A DNA stretch of 64,000 bases from Straminergon stramineum (GCA_963920665.1 OY987263.1:34770547-34834546), one strand, 5' to 3'; positions 50,071-62,370 are shown, counted from the stretch's first letter. Made by a program: numbers and translations. The notes: generated from the letters alone by a model not told the origin.

Positions 50071-51895
50071 TTAAGTATTACCGGTAGAAGTCTTCTCTGC
50101 AACATCTGTGGCGTCTATACTAATTCGCTCAATGGAAGGCAAAATACTCCAATTGGGGGATTGCACTGCTCGTAGCCATCTGAAATCATCTACATTCTCC
50201 CACTCCCCTGCGAAACACTAGCCTTGTGAGAATGGAAAGATCAGGTCACACCAGCACATGAGATAAGATAAGTTTAGAATTAAAGAACAAGAGCTGCAGG
50301 GACAAAAATATGACTTAATTAACCCCCTGAAGGACCAAGGATTCATAGTAGAAAAATGATCAACTAGATTGATCATGTTGTGAATAATCAATAATTCAGA
50401 TGGGGCCAAATTTTATACCACCAGACTCAGTGAAGTACATCGCACGTGTTGATCAAGAAATGAATAAACTTGGAGAAAAGAAAGCTTACATATACATATT
50501 AGGGCTTTGGGTCTTTTAGGGGCTACGAGATCTCAAATGCATATCAAACCTGAAAACTTAAGTCAAGATTTCTAATGACATAGGGTTCGGATGGCACCTG
50601 TTTCCTCCTGGAGATTGGCAGCTTGGAGAGCATCTTCAGCGCCCGAATAGTGAAATGCATAAGGAGCAAACCGAACAGAACTTGTGTACTCTACAATAGG
50701 TCGGCTGCGTACTCGCAGATAAAAGTCCGTGTTCTTTGTGGAATGTATACGAATTTGCTGAGATGCAAGCATCAATGTACTGCCCTCAACATCATCAATG
50801 AGCACGGATCCCGTCACAGGACCCGTACACACCTGACAATTTCTAAGTTTGTTCACATAAAGCGCTCTACACTTCCCTATCAAATAAACTCTGCAATTGC
50901 TAAGATTTGTGAGCATATATTCTCTGTCCTCTAGATCTTGTGAGTATCGTACAAGGGTGCAGTCTTGTTGATCCTTGATACCATAAAAGCTCGGCACAGG
51001 GCAACTAGGTTTGCTATCACTAACAGTAACAGGTACAGCTGGCTGCATCACTTTGTTCTTCTCTGTTGGCTTAGCAGTTTTGCTCCGGAAAGAGAATTTC
51101 TTCTTAGGGAGAAGCTCAGCCGTTGCCGCCTCTACTTCCTCCTTCAACTTGATAATTGAAGTCTGAGAGCTTTGAATACTATAAGTAGGCAAATAGAAAG
51201 AGGAATTTGCTACCAATGTTTCCATGTTGGAAATCTCCAACAACAAGCTTTTCAATTCTTCCCGGACAGGCTCCAATCCTGCTTCATCAACTTTGGTTGA
51301 TTTATTTGAGCGAATTGAAGCTATCCTGTCCTCCACCTATATAGAGAGTCCCAAAACATGAGTAATTAACCCTCAGATACGTGGCCGTCGGGAAGATGAC
51401 CTAAACCCGATACATGTTGTACATCCCCAAAATCAAAATGTACACATTGTGCAAGAGTTTAGGGTGTTGCATTCACGTTGTTACTGCAATTAGGTGACTC
51501 CACTTATAAAATCTTACAGGGTGGGTACAGAGTAAATTTTGCATTTGAATTTCATCCTTGAATCACTCTTCTCAATAGCATTTCATACCCCACCTTCACA
51601 TTTTCTGCAATCTAGAGAACCCTAGCCTCACTCCGTCGAGAGATTCCACCGATAGATTCCATCGTAGCGATAACATCAAAACTCAGAGCAATAGACACAC
51701 CTGATCGCGAGAATGCGAGAAGGAGGCGAGAAACGCGTCCACAGATTCGCTAGGGTCAGAAGTAGCGGCGACGAGGGAACGACGAGCGGAGACATCGTTG
51801 CGATAGTTCTGCAAGTGCGATTGAAGACGCTCCTCCTTGACAGCGCGCTTCTTCTCAAGAGATGAACGATCGTCAATAAGTTCCTTACTCGCCAT
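50071..51895 (-). CDS. TBCC: Tubulin-folding cofactor C
   Basis: Exons (minus strand) 51895-51701, 51336-50598 and 50207-50071 join in phase (0, then 1) to 356 residues, the normal size for plant TBCC. It acts in the cytosol in the tubulin heterodimer folding complex with cofactors D and E, where it stimulates GTP hydrolysis by beta-tubulin. The N-terminal ~135 residues are charged helices (spectrin-like TBCC_N). The C-terminal C-CAP/TBCC beta-helix contains the arginine-finger motif QQIRIH (Arg261), then SRPIVEYTSSVRFAPYAF, and a final exon with NVDDFRWLRAVQSPNWSILP, characteristic of the family. The start ATG 51895 follows a GC-rich leader. Intron 2 carries a small TTAA-type element. Single-copy housekeeping gene; assignment firm. 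Confidence 0.94.
50323..50522. mobile_element. TTAA-type MITE in cofactor C intron 2
   Basis: It begins TTAA|CCCCCTGAAGGACCAAGG and ends GGGTCTTTTAGGGG, whose inverse CCCCTAAAAGACCC matches the left end and the ends at 36500 and 36793. The right flank is CTAC rather than TTAA. The left ~150 bp recur at 59605-59745. It takes up about half of the 390 bp intron. Confidence 0.65.
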
Positions 51896-52242
51896 GACTG
51901 CCGCTCCAAATGCGCTCAAACGCACAAAGACCTTGAACGGAAGGGCTAGGGAAGATAGAGAGCAGGAGAAGAGCGCATGTTGCGAGATCCTGAAAAAAGA
52001 ATCCAATATACAAAGCTACGGATCCTGCAATTAATCTGTCCTGGAATTGTTGAGCAGGTGACTACCGATGAAATGGAGCTTCCGCATCCGCTTCCGCCAT
52101 GGCCGGCGGGAAGACGAATCTGTGCAAGGAAAGTTTGGCAATGGCTTTGGAAGTTAGCAACAGACTTGTCGTCTCTCTCATGGGTTACGGTCAGTCAGTC
52201 CTTCTTCCTCTACTCTTACTGTATTTATAGTTCATACTGTAT

Positions 52243-52700
52243 TTACTCTACCATATAGAATAAACTTGCCAATCACCACATAGACAAAATTCAAATCCTT
52301 CTCCACATAATTTAAATATAGAGACTTGCATGTTTCAAACTTTGGCGTGATTATTAACCCTTGAATGCCGGGCTGGTGATTGTGGAAATCAGGCATTTTG
52401 GAATTGTGTGACATCATCCACTTTAAGAAAATAAAAAATACCCATTGGAAGTCAAACTATTGTAGAAGATCTCCCCTTATCTCCCCTAATTCCGAGGATG
52501 AATAGTTGCAATTTTGTCCTAAAGGGAGAATTCCTTGACGTTCATTGGACAAAAAACGTTTGGTGCGTTGTTTAGGGGTTAAATGTCTTGTTAAGATTCA
52601 CCTTCAAAAAATAGAATGCAAAAAGATTTCTTTCTTCAAATTTTATTGCAATTTAAAGGCAATGAAGCTGAAATTTAGATAAAAATTCCATTTAGACTGT
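52243..52700. repeat. Dispersed repeat interrupted by a TTAA element
   Basis: Partner of 17318-17545. Similarity runs up to 52357, stops for 221 bp, and resumes at 52579. Confidence 0.85.
52358..52578. mobile_element. TTAA-type MITE, 221 bp, with proven insertion site
   Basis: TTAA|CCCTTGAATGCC at the left (TTAA 52354-52357) and GTTTAGGGG|TTAA at the right (52579-52582). The related repeat at 17318-17545 has the same flanks joined at a single TTAA, so the element inserted there and duplicated TTAA exactly. The terminal inverted repeats are short (about 10 bp, imperfect). Confidence 0.85.
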
Positions 52701-54500
52701 TGTTGCACAGTGTGCGGTCATTGGGTAGTGATACAATGTTTTGTTCTCATCTCAATTGAATTGGTAGTTGAACTATGCAATTCTTGTTCAGTAAATGACA
52801 ATGGTTGTTGTACATTTTTTGGATGTGTGCAATAAATGGTAGAATTATTCTACTCTAGCTCTCAAAATGTGTGGTACACTTCAAGATTTGGACACAACTA
52901 AGGGTGGACCTCAGGGCTTTTTTTTTGGGTGAAATTTTGCTAGATTTGTCAGAATCTGACCATTGTCAATCTAGCCCTTTAAAATCTAGCCTGTGCAGTG
53001 AAGCCAACACAAGGGACACTAGTCCAAAAAAAAGCCCTAGCAGACCTCCATGTGGTGTTGGAATTGAAAAACAAATTTCAAGTTTTTTTGAGTCTTTTGG
53101 AATCAAAATTGATTTTGCCAACTACTATGATGTTTACACTTACACGTGGGTAGGGAGAAACTAAATTTTAGAAGTAGGTTTGTGAGTAGGATGAAATTAC
53201 ATCGAAGCCGAGTAATTATGTCTTGTTGTCAAACTAAATGCAACCTAAAAGGTCATGTCTAATGTTAAAATTCGTTTTCTGGATGTGGGAAACTTGTTTT
53301 TCATGAGCCTCTCTCCGTCATTTTGCTAGCCAACTATTTTGATTTTCTTCTTACAAATATTATACACTTCCATATAGAATTCAAGAATATGTTGTCTTTT
53401 TAGCAAAGTTTGACCAATTCTGTGCATGGAAGTTCACCCTATTATAAACAAGCATTTCACTCAATTTCCTTGCCTAAAAGTCATTCCATTATTGTATTGA
53501 AAGCAAACCTTTAGTAGACTCTTAACAACCCTTCAAGACTGTGATATTGCACTTTTATCCCACCTAACCACCCATATATAGTTGATCCAAAAGTTTAGGC
53601 TCCTTTTGGTATAGGTATGGTTAATTCCTTTGATCATTTAAAAAAAATTTATGGGTAGTATTGAAGGTTAACTATTGGAAGCTTTATTTTTCATTGAAAA
53701 AGGTAAATATTTGATTTTTGAGAGGTCCTCAAAGACATATATGTACCATTAGTGGAAGAGGAAAGCTTGTGAATTTTACTTGATTTCCAAGCTTTGAGCA
53801 AAGCTTGCCAATTTCACTTGATTTGAGATCTAAAAACTTGTACTTATCCATTTGCTTTCAAAATGTTCCCAATGAAAATATTGAAGTGTTTTCATGATTT
53901 TCACCATTGAAAATTTAAACATGCAACTATTGATCAAGAGCCATTTGCAATTTCTCCTTATAAAAGAATTTGCATTTCAACAATTACAAGGTAGATTGGA
54001 TAATGAGTTTTATAGCTCTTCATTTTAACTTGAGGTTTTTGGAAGTGCATTTTAGTATGCTAACACAATTTCTAGTTGGATAATAATGGACAAGATGGAG
54101 AGGGCAAATGAATGCTTGAATATAATGAAGCATATTGATATCAAAACTTGGACAATTCTAGATGTCATATATTGACGATTGAAGTTCCATTCAATAGAAA
54201 AGGTGCAACTAAGAAATTTGATATTGTTGATTACTATACCATGCTTTGACTACCTCGCTAGGATGCTCAATATGTCCAAAATTCTAAAATTGCAAAACAA
54301 CATATTCTAGGAACCAATGGACAAGTAGCATATCGACACTACATACAAGCAAGTGCAAATGAAGACTAGACTAGCTACATGTGTAGCAAAGAGTGTAACA
54401 ATGTGAAATCCAATAGAGTGAAGTCCCTTGTATACCCCCTCTCAATCGTTCCTTGAAGCAAATTTGAAGATCAATGCAAAAAAATTTGTATATGTCAATC
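52701..54500. other. AT-rich intergenic region
   Basis: No gene supported. A small inverted pair, AGGGCTTTTTTTTTGG at about 52914 and CCAAAAAAAAGCCCTA ending about 53041, may be another MITE; GACCTC lies on both sides. Confidence 0.4.
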
Positions 54501-54556
54501 ATGCCATGAGATTTGTACATGAGTTTGGAAGAATATAACACCTCAATCTTGGCAAA

Positions 54557-54916
54557 GTCATTTTTCAACATGACATTGCTCCTATACATAAAACAAAGAG
54601 CATTCAAACATGGCTTTTGGAGCAACCATTCATAATCCTAGAATGGCCAACCCAATTGCCAAACCTCAATTTCATCAAACATGTTCAGGCTATTCATAAA
54701 AATTATTTAAATTCCTATCCAACTACTACCAATCTTCTTCATCTTCTTCATATATGGGGGCAAATGGAGGAAAGGTTCTGTACAATGACTGAACATATTA
54801 CTGTGAAGGAGTGTGTGCTAGCATGCCAAATCAAATTGCAGCAGAATTGGCCGCTCCCAGCAAGTGCACAAAATTTTGAGTTCTTTGTAAATACAGACTC
54901 ATACAGCCAACTTTGA
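54557..54916 (+). pseudogene. Tc1/mariner-type transposase remnant (C-terminal part)
   Basis: The frame from about 54539 reads VIFQHDIAPIHKTK, then WLLEQPFIILEWPTQLPNLN and FIKHV. This matches the family pattern QxDNAPxHxxK....WPxQSPDLNPIEHxW around the second and third catalytic acids. Several key residues are changed (NLNFIK for DLNPIE), and a stop lies just upstream, so it is inactive. Upstream sequence 54060-54540 probably holds more of it in broken frames. It belongs to the superfamily that makes TA duplications, as seen in the MITEs of this window. Confidence 0.72.
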
Positions 54917-55322
54917 AATTATGCCTTTTAGGTTCAAAGTTTCTTTATCCTTCATACTCCCATCATTGTCACTGTTCTGCAAAAATCATTCATATACTCA
55001 TATTTTGAGCTCCCTGTAATCTACGAAACAAGGTGTCTGAAAATTTTAAAGATCCAGCAACTCAACACTAGTCTGGGACAGACACGAATCTTCCGGATTA
55101 ACACACATTGGTACACTACATGACATACCTCTGTGACAGTCTCTGCATCTTTCTACAGATTTGAAGTAAGAGATCCCTCCTACCATATGTACCGTACAGA
55201 AGCCCAGTAAGGAAAGCACCTCCGAGTATATACCTTTCCTCTTGTAACAAGATCACGGAGAAACAGAAAACGTGTACAGGCTACAAAATGAGATTGCCAA
55301 TACAATTCAAAGCCTCAGCAAT

Positions 55323-58300
55323 TCACCTGAAGTATCCATAAAGCTCCAAGTAGCACAAGGACAAGTTCCATGGGGTTGAGGGGCTGGAAGTAGGGCCAAG
55401 CAAAATAACCCTGAAAAACCTGAAAGGCAAAAGTGCGTTGGCCCCGAAGACAGGCCAGGAGGCGTACTGCCCGATTTGACTAAGTGTTTGGTCGTTCTGA
55501 TGGGTTCGTAATTGAGTCCAACGTTGGCCGTCCATAGAGCCCTGTCAAAGTCACAGTATTATCATATTCACTCCCCAATAGAGTAAAGAAACCCAAATTG
55601 AGTTGAATGTTTCAGCAGTTTTGAGGAGACTTTCTTTTGTCTACTTTAATCGTCTTCACTGATTATTGACTAAGACATGCGCTGATAATGGTGATATAAA
55701 ATTTGAGCACATCTGAATTAAAAATTTCGCAATATGATCAATCAGATAAGACATTTAAAGTCATGAATCCTCTTAGATATGCTAACAAGAATACATGAAA
55801 AATCTGATTGTTCTAATAATAGTACTACCGGTATGCTCAGCACTTAAAGTATTGCTTTAGGTATAGTCAACTCAGGCCAGAGTCTTCTCAGAAATTGCAA
55901 GAGACGGCACGGGATCTTAATTCAGGAGCAGCGTCATCTGACCTTTGTATGCTTTCTCAATCATTGATTTACTCAGGCAAAAGCTATGACGGTACTCAAT
56001 GTTGGGCATTGCAACAGAACAAGGAAAACAGATTTTACCTGAAGGCTCCAGTGGCGCATAAAACTCGAAGAACTATCCTGCCTCACAGTGTAGTAGTTGC
56101 AGAGAAGCTGCACAAAACCACAAGTGCAAGCAATGAGATGGTACAAATGGTGGGAAGGTCACATATGGCATTTATAACCCAAAGATTTTCTCTACTGTGC
56201 CTCCTGTGGAATTCCACTAGAGGATAGAATATATCTCCCCAAGATCCTTGAGGAGATTTTAATGAAAGTGGACACTCATACTTCAGAAGTTGTCGAAGGC
56301 AAAAAGAGCCTGCTAAACCTGGCTAATAATGTAATGCATTTGGCAGATGACAAGGTAGGAAGACAACAATAAACTGAGTTTAGTATTAAGAATAGCAACC
56401 TGCTGATCTACTCCGAGATCCACTTTCCACCAGGCTGACATTTTTCCATTATCATTACAAGGTCCTGCAAATGATGTACCCTACACACAAAAATAGCATT
56501 GCAGTCAAGTACATCTTCGAGATAAATTTTCCATTACTAAAGTCATTCAAGACGAGCTACGCAGAGTAAATGCTTACAAAGCCTTTACTGTGGATTTCAA
56601 CAACATTAGATTGATTCAGGGACCTTTAAACAAAATTACCAATAACTAAGTAAGTCATACGATCACCGTAATATATAAAGAAGGCACTGTATTATCATTG
56701 TGATAGTAGGAAGACCTCCCCATGAAGCATGGGAAAGATTGTTCTTAAGATGTTGTCAAAAATTTACTGAAAAACCATTTAGAAGCAACGTAAATGCAGG
56801 ACGGAACAAAAATTGATCTGAGGACAACGGACAAAATCAACTGCAACGTTATTATGGTAAGAATGGTGGGATATCAAAAGGATCATATAGTACCTGGTAG
56901 TTCCGAGATACGAGAGCTTTAGCATCAGTAAAACGTGAAGGAGGGCTGCTTGCTGAAACCACCAGCTTCTGCAACAGGAAGTGAGAGCATTCAGTTTAGA
57001 GACAAGTCTAAAAAGCTAAAAATTTGGAGAAGGAAGAGTCGCGTTATGCCCAATTCGGTGACAAATTCTGTAAATCGCAGTGCAGGAATTGCAGGGTCCG
57101 ACACCCCTGATTTACCAAGAGAAAGAAGAAACCATACCCTAAATTTTAGGAATATGTATTGAAAGTTACTTGGCTATACGATAGTTGAAGATGTCAACCG
57201 GCTCTGGAAAACCAGAGATTCGCCAACAATGAAACTATACCTTGGTGAGAACGGGATTCATCCAGGGATGCTGTCCAGAAGATGTGCCCAGATAGTAGAA
57301 CACCCCATTGCAATCTCCATCACTTATGTACAACAATTCCTTGAATGTCGAAAGCCGCTGGCTGAACCTGACGGTGCTGCGTGGAAACTTGACCAACCTG
57401 CCTTGAGTACGCATGTCAAGTGACTGAAAGATCTCCCTGGAAATAAACACACAAGAAGAACGTTATGTAATTGGCCGATAATACAATGAGAGGTGAAATA
57501 AAAGTTGACTGAATGATACTTAAAGAAGAAACGGTTTAGTATGTGAAATGCTCTCAGTTGATCGAAGGGTTTAGTCAAGACAGGCCATGGTAGCATTCTA
57601 GATGTCCATCCAGTTCAATAAACCGTTCATCTCAATTATTAAACGAGTTTAGTAATTTTTCTTACCTAAATTGGAAACAAGAGAAAGTGCAATAACTGGC
57701 ACAAGAGTTTTGAATATTAACTGCTGTTGAATAGTGGAGGATGTCAAATCTTGGCATAGGTACTCAATAGCTTCTTCCACCTGACACAGTGTATCGCACT
57801 GTTAAATACACAGAATCTTATATTGGCACAAACATAGTACAAATATAAGGACATGACTTGCTACAGAGAATGCAACATTGCCGTATATCTATCATAATAT
57901 CAAACCAACACTAGACAAAACTACATTCTGCGAATCAAAGTTTTCCTCCCTTGGGCGGTTTGCGACACCTCACTAACAGGATCCCTATTTCATGAGGCAA
58001 AGGGACCTTCCAGGGCTAGTTCATGTTAAGTACAACAAGGAATGCGCAATGCAACATGATTCTGTTTGTCGGATGTCAGAAAAGGTCACTACCGCCATTA
58101 TTCTTTCAAAGTCATCTTTCAAAAGGTTTGACAAAAAATGCCCAGTTACTTTCAAGAAACATTCCAGTAGGGTACTCACAAGCTCCTCCATTACAGGGAA
58201 CAACTTGCAGAGTTCTGAAATTTGTAGCTGCGAAGAACACCAGTCAAGATATCAGAAACAGTAGCAGAAAAGTTAAATATACGCGGTCAATAAGCTTCCA

Positions 58301-61300
58301 AATATTGAACAAAACAAGGTCGTGCCATTTTCACCTGGAAGTGACACAAATACGCATGAGAGAAAAGAACCAAGCAAAGTTTCTGCACGTAACCAACAAA
58401 GTCATTGGAAGATTCGCTGGCTCACCAACTGCAAAACTGGGAGGGGCACGAGAGGGAATCGCACAAGAGGAAGCAAGAGTTTGACGTCTTCAAGCCGTTC
58501 TTGGAATAACGCTGCACTCTCCGTCTTTGCTTGTTCATTGGCATCTTCCCAACTGTGGATGGTGTCCTTGTTCGCACCCCATATCATTATAGCGTCCAAA
58601 ACTTTCTCTTCAGAAATCACGGATAAAGCTGGATGCTGACACACCAACATACAACCCACACTTTTAGCGTCCATTACATCATAGTAAGGCAGTCGAAGGA
58701 ACAAATCTCAAGAAATTTATAGAGGTATCTAATACTGCCCTTGATGACGTGGAATAGTGTCATGATCGTTTAAATTGCGGACCTACCCTAATTGGACGAA
58801 CCGGGAATTCCTGGAAAAGCCCTACCAGCAGCCAATTGCTAAACAAGACATCCAGGAATCCGATTGACGCGCAAGACGACTCAATATTAGCCACAATGAT
58901 CCCAGCAGAAGAATACCATCATAAACAAAATCATCACCATTGACCTCGCACCACGAAATTGACTAAATAATCAACAGTCCCCCAAATCAGTTTGGACCAC
59001 AATGCTAAAAACAAGAATGTTCAAAGCCTGGGAGTAATACAACAAGAACTCTAATGAATACGCAAAACCCAAGGCTAGTTCGAATGCTATGTTGGCAAGC
59101 CAGAAAACCCCTGAGGCCCAAAAAATTTCGGTCTGTAATGGACTCCCTCTGAGTAAGGGGAATTTTCAAACCTGCAGGATCTGCGAAATGCAAGAAGCTT
59201 CAAGCCCTTGAAAATCTCCAGCGGGAGGAATGATGCAGTAATCAAAGTGGCGAGCACAGCAGTCCTCGCATGCATCCCGTAATGCCTTGCAATTCGGCAT
59301 GGCGGCAGCCACTTGCAATATAGTGCAAGCAGAATCCTAACAGCACAAGAGATGAAGTAGGTAAACTTTAGAAAAATTGCCATCTGACATGTTTAGGTGA
59401 CCTGACTAACTAGAAGCCTAAACCCTGCAACCAAACCCATGCAGTAGTAATGTCATGAATCTTTTTTTGTTTACTTTGTGCATCGCGTGAAGTAATGTAA
59501 AACAAATAAGAGCATATTCTAGGATGAGACAATTCAATATGCAGTAAGGAGAAGTTGTGACGCAAGAGATTGGAGACCATTGAGCTATGAATTGGGAAGG
59601 TATCATCTCCTGAAGGACCAAGAAATTATGGATTGAAAATGACCAATTCAGTCGATCCTATCGTGAAAAATTAGTTCAGATGGGGCCAGATTTTATATCA
59701 CCGGAATCAGTGAAGAATATGGCATGAAGGGGTCAAGAAATAATTAAAAATGGGCAAAAGTGTCAAAATGACCTAATCAAGATTGTTAAAAAGACACGAG
59801 GCCCCGAATAAACAGACACACAAACAGTGACATTGCAATCACGACAGGACATACCTCTGCCAAGCAATCCAGAAGGCGTAAACAACACTCCTGCTGTAAA
59901 GGCTGAATGGCAAATTGATCGGCAAGAACTAAAAGAGGAAGTAGCAATGCCCAGTAGTCACTCCTCTCCTCCAGGTCCAGGTGGCCACAATACATGAAGC
60001 ACAGCATGGCCATGAAGACCTCAGGCTCTGTATCCTTAATGAGAACCTGACCAACACTGCTCTCGGACATCCCATTTGTGAACATCTGTTGGACATATAC
60101 ACACAAACACACATCAGATGAGGTAGAGGATATGAAAACCGTTAGGGATCTGATTTAGTCTCCTCTGCCGACCCCCGTCACCAATAGGAACTCATCTCTT
60201 CCAATACACTTGGCTAGCCTTCAATTGGCAAGTACTGTAAGTAGGACTTGGTTACATGCATATATGGCCACTAATCTTTCAATGGAAATGGGGTGGTCTA
60301 CTGTAACTTAGAGTAGTCTACAACCTTCCGCTCTAAAATTGCGTAAGAAATTTTTCATTAGTGATAAAAATCTGATCTCAACAAATTTGGTTCTTGTACC
60401 CAATGTGATCTCTCCACAACTCTCCACAACTCTCAACTGATCTCCCCAAATTACAGTCCTACATGTTGGTTGAAATGCTGAAAGTGATGCAAATAGTATC
60501 CTCTACCTTTGCAAATGGCTCACTCCAATCAAAAACCACATCATCAATGATAACCTTTCACTTCATAAAAGTATCCCAACCTTTGCAAATGGCTCACTCC
60601 AAGCACTCAAAATCAGCCTGTGAGCTCGAGCCACGGTTCCATGGTCCTCAACCAAAAGATCCACATCGCTGAACTCTCCACTGTCAAGATACTGCATCAG
60701 CACTTCTGCATTCACGGGGATGTTGAGAGCGCATGTCGACTGGTCCTGGAACACAGTCACTGGGTTCTGGTAAGTCAACTCCAAATTGGAGTCTATCGTC
60801 ACTCCGAATTCTGCCTCTTCCGTGACAGCTGCTTTGAGCTGTCGGCATTGGAGGACAAGAGAAGTGAGACCAAACTTCTCAGAAAGCTTCTGAAGTCCAC
60901 TGAGATCACTCTTAGTCACCTATCACATCTCCAAACGGAACACACCATAAGCCATCATGCAACTTCATGAAAATATATCATTTCAGGAATCATGGAGAGA
61001 ATTTCCCCATGAATAAGAACAGGTATTTCTATGTTTAACAAAGACATAAAACCGGTCGGTACACTCCAAGATGATAGATGGCATCCAACACCCATGCAAG
61101 ACCAAAGTTTTCAGCAAAATTTGATTGTTTTGAGGACTCTTACGGCATCATCGTGTAGAGAATCAATACTGAAAACCCTGTCAATTGCAAAACATGCAGC
61201 AAGTAGGATTTACAAGTTTCTGAATCAGTAACTGAAAACCTTGTCAATTGCATACCAATCCGCAAGTAGGATTTTGCAAGTTTCTGAATCACTCCTGAAA

Positions 61301-62370
61301 ACCATGTCAATTGCAAAACATGTCGCAATCGCCTTGAGATCTGTCGAAAGCACTCACCATCGTGTGCCCCGTATAGATATACCGCAGAAACGCATGCAGC
61401 ACCGCGTAGTTCACTGAGGGGAGAGTCACGACATCGACATCCACCTCCCCAAATCCCGTGCAAGCCGACGCGAGCAGCACGCGATGCGCGCGCACCACTT
61501 TCCGATTATGCCCAATCACGAACTGCACATCCGCAAACTCCGCGCTCTCCAAGTAATGCGCCAATCCCCCTCCAATCCCTTGCAATGCATTCGGCATGTA
61601 CTTCACACTCACGGGAGCAGGGGGTAGCACTCGGACGTTCCGGTAGCCCACGTGCTTGTCCCAGCTACTCAACCCCACGTACTTGATCTTGCAATTGGGG
61701 GTTGGGTCCGACCATTCGTACACGATGCTCTGTCCGGGCTCACCTTTGCCGATTGTGATTCGCCCGTCGAGCACACTGATCCAGTAACGCTCAAATGCGG
61801 AAGGACGGAGAACGATACCTGCGACGTCCACGACAGTCTTCCCGTCTACGAGAAACTTCAAACGACGGTTGCAATGGCTGCCTAATATCACTGTGTAGTT
61901 CGCGCCAACGTCCGTCCGGTAATGCTTGCAGCCTGCGAGAGAAATTCGGTCAAACTCAATGTCCAAATTCCAAAGAGAGATTGCAATTGGGGTTGGATTC
62001 CAATAGCCACGATACACAAACCTCCGTGAATCAAAAAGCGCCCAATTGACATAATTCGCTAAAACCTGGTTGATCCTTGAAAACCACGGTGACATCGTTC
62101 CACCAAATCCCAAACAGCGATTGCAATTAGGGTTGAACTCCAACAGTCACGATACACGAACCTCATCAAATCAAAAAAGCTCCCAGACATTTGACAAATC
62201 ACACCAAAATTCGTCATACCTGGTTGATCCTTGAAAACCACGGTCACATCGTTCGCAGCCCGCGCCTCAAACGCGACGCACCCGCGCCCAGGCGTGAGGA
62301 AGCTCTGGTCGTCGCCCATGAGCCAGGCGCAGTCGAAAGGCGGCACGACCAGGACAGAAGAGCCGGCCAT
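55323..62370 (-). CDS. Double BTB/POZ - BACK - discoidin (F5/8C) protein, At2g30600-like, 13 exons
   Basis: Exons (minus): 62370-62220, 61932-61358, 60919-60581, 60085-59855, 59336-59172, 58635-58426, 58227-58180, 57780-57764, 57436-57241, 56968-56894, 56480-56400, 56107-56039 and 55541-55323; 791 residues, with phases consistent throughout. Order: N-terminal lectin-like domain (YTVILGSHCNRRLKFLVDGK, YVGLSSWDKHVGYRNV); BTB 1 (AEFADVQFVIGHNRKVVRAH); BTB 2 (GEFSDVDLLVEDHGTVARAH); BACK (exons 5-6); discoidin-like C-terminus (SAWWKVDLGVDQQ, ANALLPFRFFRVILLGP, STPWNLSLCYLELYGYF). BTB/BACK proteins are commonly substrate adaptors of CUL3 ubiquitin ligases; this member's partner is unknown. The 17-nt exon 8 is the least certain join. 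Introns 1-3 contain local tandem repeats, and intron 4 contains a MITE. Confidence 0.9.
59605..59745. mobile_element. TTAA-type MITE fragment in BTB gene intron 4
   Basis: It starts CTCCTGAAGGACCAAG and shares ATTCAGATGGGGCCA.ATTTTATA, CACC.GA.TCAGTGAAG and TCAAGAAAT with the element at 50323-50522. The right end has been lost or has diverged. Confidence 0.6.
60497..60610. repeat. ~74 bp duplication covering the exon 3 donor of the BTB gene
   Basis: CCTTTGCAAATGGCTCACTC (inverse of the last exon 3 codons plus donor) occurs at about 60506 in the intron and again at 60580, where the exon ends. GTATCC precedes both. The intronic copy therefore also contains a GT donor in exon-like context. Confidence 0.8.
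61171..61330. repeat. ~64 bp tandem repeat in BTB intron 2
   Basis: CTGAAAACC.TGTCAATTGC followed by GCAAGTAGGATTT and GCAAGTTTCTGAATCA is present twice in full and a third time in part, starting at about 61171, 61231 and 61293. Confidence 0.8.
61959..62256. repeat. ~150 bp tandem duplication spanning BTB exon 1 end and intron 1
   Basis: CTGGTTGATCCTTGAAAACC followed by ACGGT.ACATCGTTC (inverse of the last exon 1 codons, NDVTVVFKDQP) occurs at 62221 at the real exon end and again at about 62068. The following ~110 bp also match (GCGATTGCAATT, GATACAC.AACCTC, AATCAAAAA). The intron thus holds a second copy of the exon end with its own GT. Confidence 0.82.

Noticed and set aside
57666..57780. 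115-nt version of BTB exon 8 with donor GTAAG
   Set aside because: Its phase does not fit the following exon (REIFQSLDM), whereas the shorter 17-nt version does. The longer form also adds residues unlike the family.
61140..61330. Possible CRISPR-like array
   Set aside because: The repeats are adjacent and diverged with no uniform unique spacers, and the context is a plant intron; it is a minisatellite.
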